From Microcoleus sp. FACHB-672 (GTDB lineage: Bacteria; Cyanobacteriota; Cyanobacteriia; Cyanobacteriales; Oscillatoriaceae): a stretch of DNA of 64,000 nt. Made by a program: the position numbers and the translations under genes. The notes beneath the pieces were generated by a model that saw only the letters and a list, made by a program, of their open reading frames with translations, did no database searches and had not been told where the DNA came from. Position 1 is the first letter of the stretch, and every line of letters begins with the position of its first letter. The stretch lies in assembly GCF_014695725.1 (NCBI RefSeq), contig NZ_JACJOU010000033.1:526527-590526 (forward strand). The letters are read 5' to 3'. Shown piece after piece: positions 60,287 through 64,000 of the stretch.

Positions 60287-61171
60287 CTAACTTTTCACCG
60301 GCTCCATCAAGCGGGCTGGTTCAGTTACGTCCAGAATCATCCCCTCATAAGCAAGTACCGCATTCGGGCAAGTTGCGTAGACTTCCTCTGCCATCCGATC
60401 CAGAAACTCATCCGAGTGAGTGGGTTCGTGATGAAACACAACAAATCGCTTTACCCCGGCTTCCTTGGCAATTCTCGCCCCTTCCTGCCAAGTTGAGTGC
60501 CCCCAACCGATTTTCGGTGATTTCGGGTTGTGATACTCCTCATCGGTGTACATGGCATCGTAAATGAATAAATCCGCGTCACGAGCCAGATGCAGCACAC
60601 TTTCATCGATGCGATCCGGGAAATGTTCGGTATCGGTGCAGTAAAACACCGTATGTCCCCGCCACGTCACCCGGTATCCCATTGCATTATTGGGGTGATT
60701 GAGATGGCCGGTTTCTAGGGTGATGTCGTCCAGTGTGATCACATCACCGGGCATCACTTCAGAAAACTTCAGATCTGCTTGCATCCCCGAGATCGGCACC
60801 GGCGAGTTGGGATGAAGCACCCGTTCAATAAAATGTTGTTTCATCGACTCTGCATCAGGGGGAACAGCACCATGAATGTGGAAGCTATTGCCCTGAATAA
60901 AGGCAGGGGTGAAAAACGGAAACCCTTGAATGTGATCCCAGTGATAGTGGGTAAAAAATATATCGGCTGTAACCGGCATTTCTTTGAGCAGGTGTTGCCC
61001 CAGCCGTTGCAAGCCGGTGCCGCCATCAAAAATCAGGCGTTTATCACCCAAGCGCATTTCCATACAGGAGGTGTTGCCGCCGTAGCGAACCGTATCTTTT
61101 CCGGGGGACGGAACACTGCCTCTAACACCCCAGAACTGGACAACAAAATCGGAGGAATGACTGTTTGCCAT
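60287..61171 (-). CDS. MBL-fold metallo-hydrolase
   Basis: 294 residues from ATG 61171 (MANSHSSDFVVQFWGVRGSV); the frame extends to 61312 but the 47 extra residues look untranslated. Typical metallo-beta-lactamase fold: a GVRGSVPSPG start, then CMEMRLGDKRLIFDGGTGLQ, the zinc motif FFTHYHWDHIQGFPFF (HxHxDH), a third His in ETGHLNHPN, CTDTEHFPD with Asp, FIYDAMYTDEEYHN, and VFHHEPTHSD. It belongs to the RNase Z-like/cyclic-phosphodiesterase branch. Substrate unknown; cytoplasmic. Confidence 0.93.
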   Translation of the reverse strand: MANSHSSDFVVQFWGVRGSVPSPGKDTVRYGGNTSCMEMRLGDKRLIFDGGTGLQRLGQHLLKEMPVTADIFFTHYHWDHIQGFPFFTPAFIQGNSFHIHGAVPPDAESMKQHFIERVLHPNSPVPISGMQADLKFSEVMPGDVITLDDITLETGHLNHPNNAMGYRVTWRGHTVFYCTDTEHFPDRIDESVLHLARDADLFIYDAMYTDEEYHNPKSPKIGWGHSTWQEGARIAKEAGVKRFVVFHHEPTHSDEFLDRMAEEVYATCPNAVLAYEGMILDVTEPARLMEPVKS

Positions 61172-61708
61172 GTTGAAGTTAATAGCTTTGCGCGGTAAGA
61201 TTGCTTCTTGGCCGCAGGCTAGGGTGCGGAGTACAACGCTGCATCTTTTGACAGTTTCACCCTGGCAACGACCCGTGGATGGACTTTTTGAGTCTAGCCC
61301 ACTGTCACTCAAACGTCCACGATATTTGAGTGAAAATATACGCCCGGTTACTTTTACTTTTTAGCGATTTGAATCCGAAAAAAAGTAATTGAATGTAACA
61401 CAAAATTCTCTCAAATTTTGAGAGAACTTGACGAAGTTGATGATGGGAAAACGACGTTTTCCAGACGGTATCTGCACCCTTGATTACTTGCGGGACGAGC
61501 ACTGCTGCGCCCGGAAATGGGAAGTTGGTATTTGTCCCTATACCGATGCCGGCAGCCAAGATCCAAGAAAAGGTTGAAAGCCTTGCGCTATCGAAGAAAA
61601 TCGCAACTGTCCTGATCCAAACCCCGACCTCTTGCATTGCAAACCTCCAAGATTTTGGATTTCAGTCAGGATAAGTTGGAAGTAGATGCTGAAAACCCGT
61701 TTGGGTTG
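61172..61708. other. Gap with a 10-bp-arm palindrome
   Basis: A perfect palindromic element ttctctcaaa-t-tttgagagaa (61406-61426) lies in the middle of the gap; it could be an operator or a transcription stop. An ORF on each strand (minus 61305-61637, plus 61480-61674) is open but shows no family features, so I do not call it. Confidence 0.5.
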
Positions 61709-62797
61709 TTAGAGCACTTTGCACTGACCCTGATGACGCAATAAATGATCGCATAGCACTAAGGCAACCATTGCTTCTACCATTGGCACAGCTCTAGGCA
61801 AAACGCAGGGATCATGCCGGCCCTTAGCTGCCAGTATAGTCTCTTCCCCGCCGCTCGTCACTGTACGTTGTTCTTTGCGAATTGTAGCAGTTGGCTTGAA
61901 AGCAACTCGTAAAATAATATTTTCTCCGTTGGTAATTCCGCCTTGAATGCCGCCAGAGCGATTGGTGAGGGTGCGAATTGCACCGGCTTCGTCGGTATAG
62001 AATTCGTCGTTATGTTCGCTGCCGGTGAGCAGGGTGCCGGCAAACCCGGAACCAATTTCAAAGCCTTTACTTGCCGGTAAAGACATGACGCCTTTGGCCA
62101 AGTCTGCTTCTATTTTATCGAACACCGGCTCGCCTAATCCTCTAGGGACATTGCGAGCGACGCATTCCAAAACGCCGCCAATAGAATCTCCTTGCCGGCG
62201 CACCCCGTCGATCATATCAATCATGCGTTCTGCACATTCAGAGTCGGGACAGCGAACAATATTGCTCTCCACTTGTTCAAGGGTGACAGTGCTGGGGTCA
62301 ATTGTTCCTTCTAAGTCTTTGATCCGTTTGACGTAACCGACAATTTCCACCCCGGCAACTTGTTTAAGGATTTTTTTAGCAATTGCGCCGGCAGCCACCC
62401 GTCCAATCGTTTCCCGTGCGGAGGAACGTCCCCCACCTTGCCAATTGCGGATGCCATATTTTGCATCGTAGGTGGCATCTGCATGAGAAGGCCGGTAGGT
62501 TTGTGCCATCTCATCATAATCTTGGGGGCGGGTATCTTGATTTCTGACCAAAATTGTGATGGGCGTTCCCAGCGTTTTTCCTTCAAAAATGCCAGAAATA
62601 ATTTCGCAGGTGTCTGCTTCTTTGCGAGGTGTGGTGATTTTACTTTGTCCTGGCTTGCGCCGGTCAAGTTCCACCTGGATTTCTTCTGCTGAAATTTCGA
62701 GTCTTGGGGGACACCCATCAATCACGACGCCGACGCCGCCGCCGTGGGATTCGCCAAAAGTGGTGATGCGAAACAAATGCCCAAAGGTGTTGCCCAT
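61709..62797 (-). CDS. aroC: Chorismate synthase
   Basis: Last step of the shikimate pathway: EPSP to chorismate, using reduced FMN, in the cytoplasm. 362 residues from ATG 62797 ([20 protein letters not shown]); ATG 62815 would add six. All three family signatures are present: [14 protein letters not shown] at the start, [23 protein letters not shown] with [20 protein letters not shown] in the middle, and [20 protein letters not shown] and [20 protein letters not shown] at the end. Standard length, no defects. Confidence 0.97.
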   Translation of the reverse strand: MGNTFGHLFRITTFGESHGGGVGVVIDGCPPRLEISAEEIQVELDRRKPGQSKITTPRKEADTCEIISGIFEGKTLGTPITILVRNQDTRPQDYDEMAQTYRPSHADATYDAKYGIRNWQGGGRSSARETIGRVAAGAIAKKILKQVAGVEIVGYVKRIKDLEGTIDPSTVTLEQVESNIVRCPDSECAERMIDMIDGVRRQGDSIGGVLECVARNVPRGLGEPVFDKIEADLAKGVMSLPASKGFEIGSGFAGTLLTGSEHNDEFYTDEAGAIRTLTNRSGGIQGGITNGENIILRVAFKPTATIRKEQRTVTSGGEETILAAKGRHDPCVLPRAVPMVEAMVALVLCDHLLRHQGQCKVL

Positions 62798-62939
62798 GAT
62801 GTTAAAAAATGCCAAGAAATTGTATTTTAACAGCGATTGATGTTAGAGAATGCCGCTGTCCTGTGGAGGCCGGTTTATAATACAAACACTCCCCACACGA
62901 GCGCACTCAGCCAAAAGCTCTCCCATCCTAAGTCAAACG

Positions 62940-63920
62940 ATGAGCGAACCGCAAACAGAATACGACACGCCTTGGAAAGATGCTTTAGAACGTTATTTTG
63001 AGGAATTTATCGCATTCTTTTTTCCTCAAGCTCATGGTGATATAGATTGGCAGCGCGGCTATGAATTTTTGGATAAAGAATTGCAACAAGTCGTGCGCGA
63101 TGCAGAACTAGGCCGACGCTTAGTCGATAAGTTAGTTAAAATTTACCGTGCCGGTGGCGAAGAAACTTGGGTTTTGGTACATATCGAAGTCCAAAATCAG
63201 GAAGAAAGCAATTTTGCCGAGCGGATGTATGTTTACCATTACCGCATTTTTGACCGTTACAAGCGCTCAATCGCCAGTTTAGCGGTATTGGGTGACGAGA
63301 GAGCCGGTTGGCGTCCTGAGCGCTTCAGCGATGAGCTATGGGGGTGTGAAGTCAATTTTAGATTTCCCGTGGTGAAGTTGCTAGACTATCAAGAAAGCTG
63401 GCAAGCGCTAGAACGTAGCCGAAACCCCTTTGCTACAGTCGTGATGGCTCATTTAAAAGCTCAAGAGACTCGTGACGACGCACGAGGAAGATTCTCTAGC
63501 AAGCTTTATCTCACCCGACGCTTGTATGAACAAGGTTATGAGCGGGAAGATGTGATTAATCTGTTTGGGTTTATTGACTGGGTCATGAATTTGCCGGCAC
63601 AGTTAGAACAAGATTTTTGGCGAGAAGTCAGTCAGCTACAGGAGGAACGACGGATGCCTTACATCACAAGTGTTGAAAGAATTGGAATTGAGAAAGGAAT
63701 TGAGCAGAGTCGCCAACAGATGAGGGAGATCCTGCTGGAAAGCATTGCGCTGGGTTTGGATTTGAAGTTTGGCAGTGAAGGATTGATAATTCTACCGGAG
63801 ATTTCAGAGATTCAGGAAGTGGAGCAATTAAGAGCGATTCTTAATGGGTTAAAAACAGTAAATGCGCTTTCAGAATTGCGTCAAATATACAGCAAATTCG
63901 AAGTCTATGAGGTACAGTAG
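62940..63920 (+). CDS. Rpn/DUF4351-type PD-(D/E)xK nuclease family protein
   Basis: 326 residues from ATG 62940 (MSEPQTEYDTPWKDALERYF); the frame opens upstream at 62850 but the extra 30 residues look like leader. Begins with the DNA-nuclease domain: FFPQAHGDIDWQRGYEFLDK, then ETWVLVHIEVQNQEESNFAE with the E-x-Q catalytic strand seen in Rpn/YhgA-like and cyanobacterial transposase-like proteins. The C-terminal part ends DLKFGSEGLIILPEISEIQE, a DUF4351-type helix hairpin. Widespread multicopy family in cyanobacteria, possibly recombination promoting. Single gene here. Confidence 0.9.
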   Translation: MSEPQTEYDTPWKDALERYFEEFIAFFFPQAHGDIDWQRGYEFLDKELQQVVRDAELGRRLVDKLVKIYRAGGEETWVLVHIEVQNQEESNFAERMYVYHYRIFDRYKRSIASLAVLGDERAGWRPERFSDELWGCEVNFRFPVVKLLDYQESWQALERSRNPFATVVMAHLKAQETRDDARGRFSSKLYLTRRLYEQGYEREDVINLFGFIDWVMNLPAQLEQDFWREVSQLQEERRMPYITSVERIGIEKGIEQSRQQMREILLESIALGLDLKFGSEGLIILPEISEIQEVEQLRAILNGLKTVNALSELRQIYSKFEVYEVQ

Positions 63921-64000
63921 CAGCAATGTGTAAACCAATTTTTGAGATGTTCGAGATTCATTAATTGAAGTGCTAGTTTAATTAAACCATCAACTCCAGA

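Noticed and set aside
61305..61637. 110-codon minus-strand ORF
   Set aside because: No family feature and crosses the palindrome at 61406; could not be supported.
1..64000. tRNA, rRNA or CRISPR array
   Set aside because: No T-loop-like GTTCRANNC in a cloverleaf context and no regularly spaced direct repeats with unique spacers were seen.

Overview
This window is a stretch of cyanobacterial chromosome, probably from a filamentous, oscillatorialean-type species. The evidence is the gene content. It includes two plastid/cyanobacterial photosystem-biogenesis families (an LPA3-like DUF1995 protein and a Tab2/Atab2 protein), the cyanobacterial xisH/xisI pair, a CHAT-TPR protease, a WGxxGxxG surface protein, a Uma2 nuclease, and many small proteins of the kind conserved only in cyanobacteria. 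A CCGGC-core word (often TGCCGGCA) is strikingly frequent throughout, while the classical HIP1 octamer GCGATCGC is rare. I saw no tRNA, rRNA, CRISPR array or intact insertion sequence.

Layout. 0-7 kb: the 3' part of a TPR-CHAT protease, small conserved hypotheticals, a double peptidoglycan-binding protein, and a PLD-type lipoprotein carrying an EF-hand and a helix-hairpin-helix tail. 7-14 kb: a zinc-finger/RelE-like protein, cysteine desulfurase, the LPA3-like protein, a PPP-type phosphatase, two M48 proteases, a DUF4330 protein and the fluoride channel crcB. 14-21 kb: two paralogous coiled-coil proteins, a dead GGDEF fragment, an MscS channel fused to a cyclic-nucleotide-binding domain, and mgtE behind a structured leader.

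21-37 kb holds the most unusual part. Six genes on one strand all begin with the same short membrane hairpin module (LEIAEY... to ...LNxxNRxR). They then diverge into coiled coils, two WD40 propellers, two degenerate phospholipase-D-like domains and one TPR tail. They are interrupted by aguB (polyamine synthesis, with a CRP-like site upstream), a small conserved ORF and a multi-pass membrane protein. This looks like a locally expanded, module-swapping family of membrane-anchored scaffold or sensor proteins. I do not know a described system with this layout.

37-46 kb is accessory. It has a Tat-exported dimethylformamidase-like protein, xisHI flanked on both sides by diverged copies of the same gene-end remnant, an AT-rich gene with a HEPN-type Rx4H motif, a large cyanobacterial protein of unknown function and an M23 peptidase. 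46-53 kb: a phytochelatin-synthase-like peptidase, a LuxR-type regulator, hisS, a TldD/PmbA protein and Tab2. 54-55 kb: an orphan gene next to the wreck of an Rhs gene. 55-64 kb: rtcA, a Uma2 nuclease, a PhoD-like phosphatase, a histidine phosphatase, glucokinase, an MBL-fold hydrolase, aroC and an Rpn/DUF4351-type nuclease.

Most genes stand alone or in short runs of two or three, as is usual in cyanobacteria. The clearest operon-like couplings are the first two genes of the hairpin family (9 bases apart), xisH-xisI (16-base overlap), and the two genes at 2.2-3.2 kb (2 bases apart).
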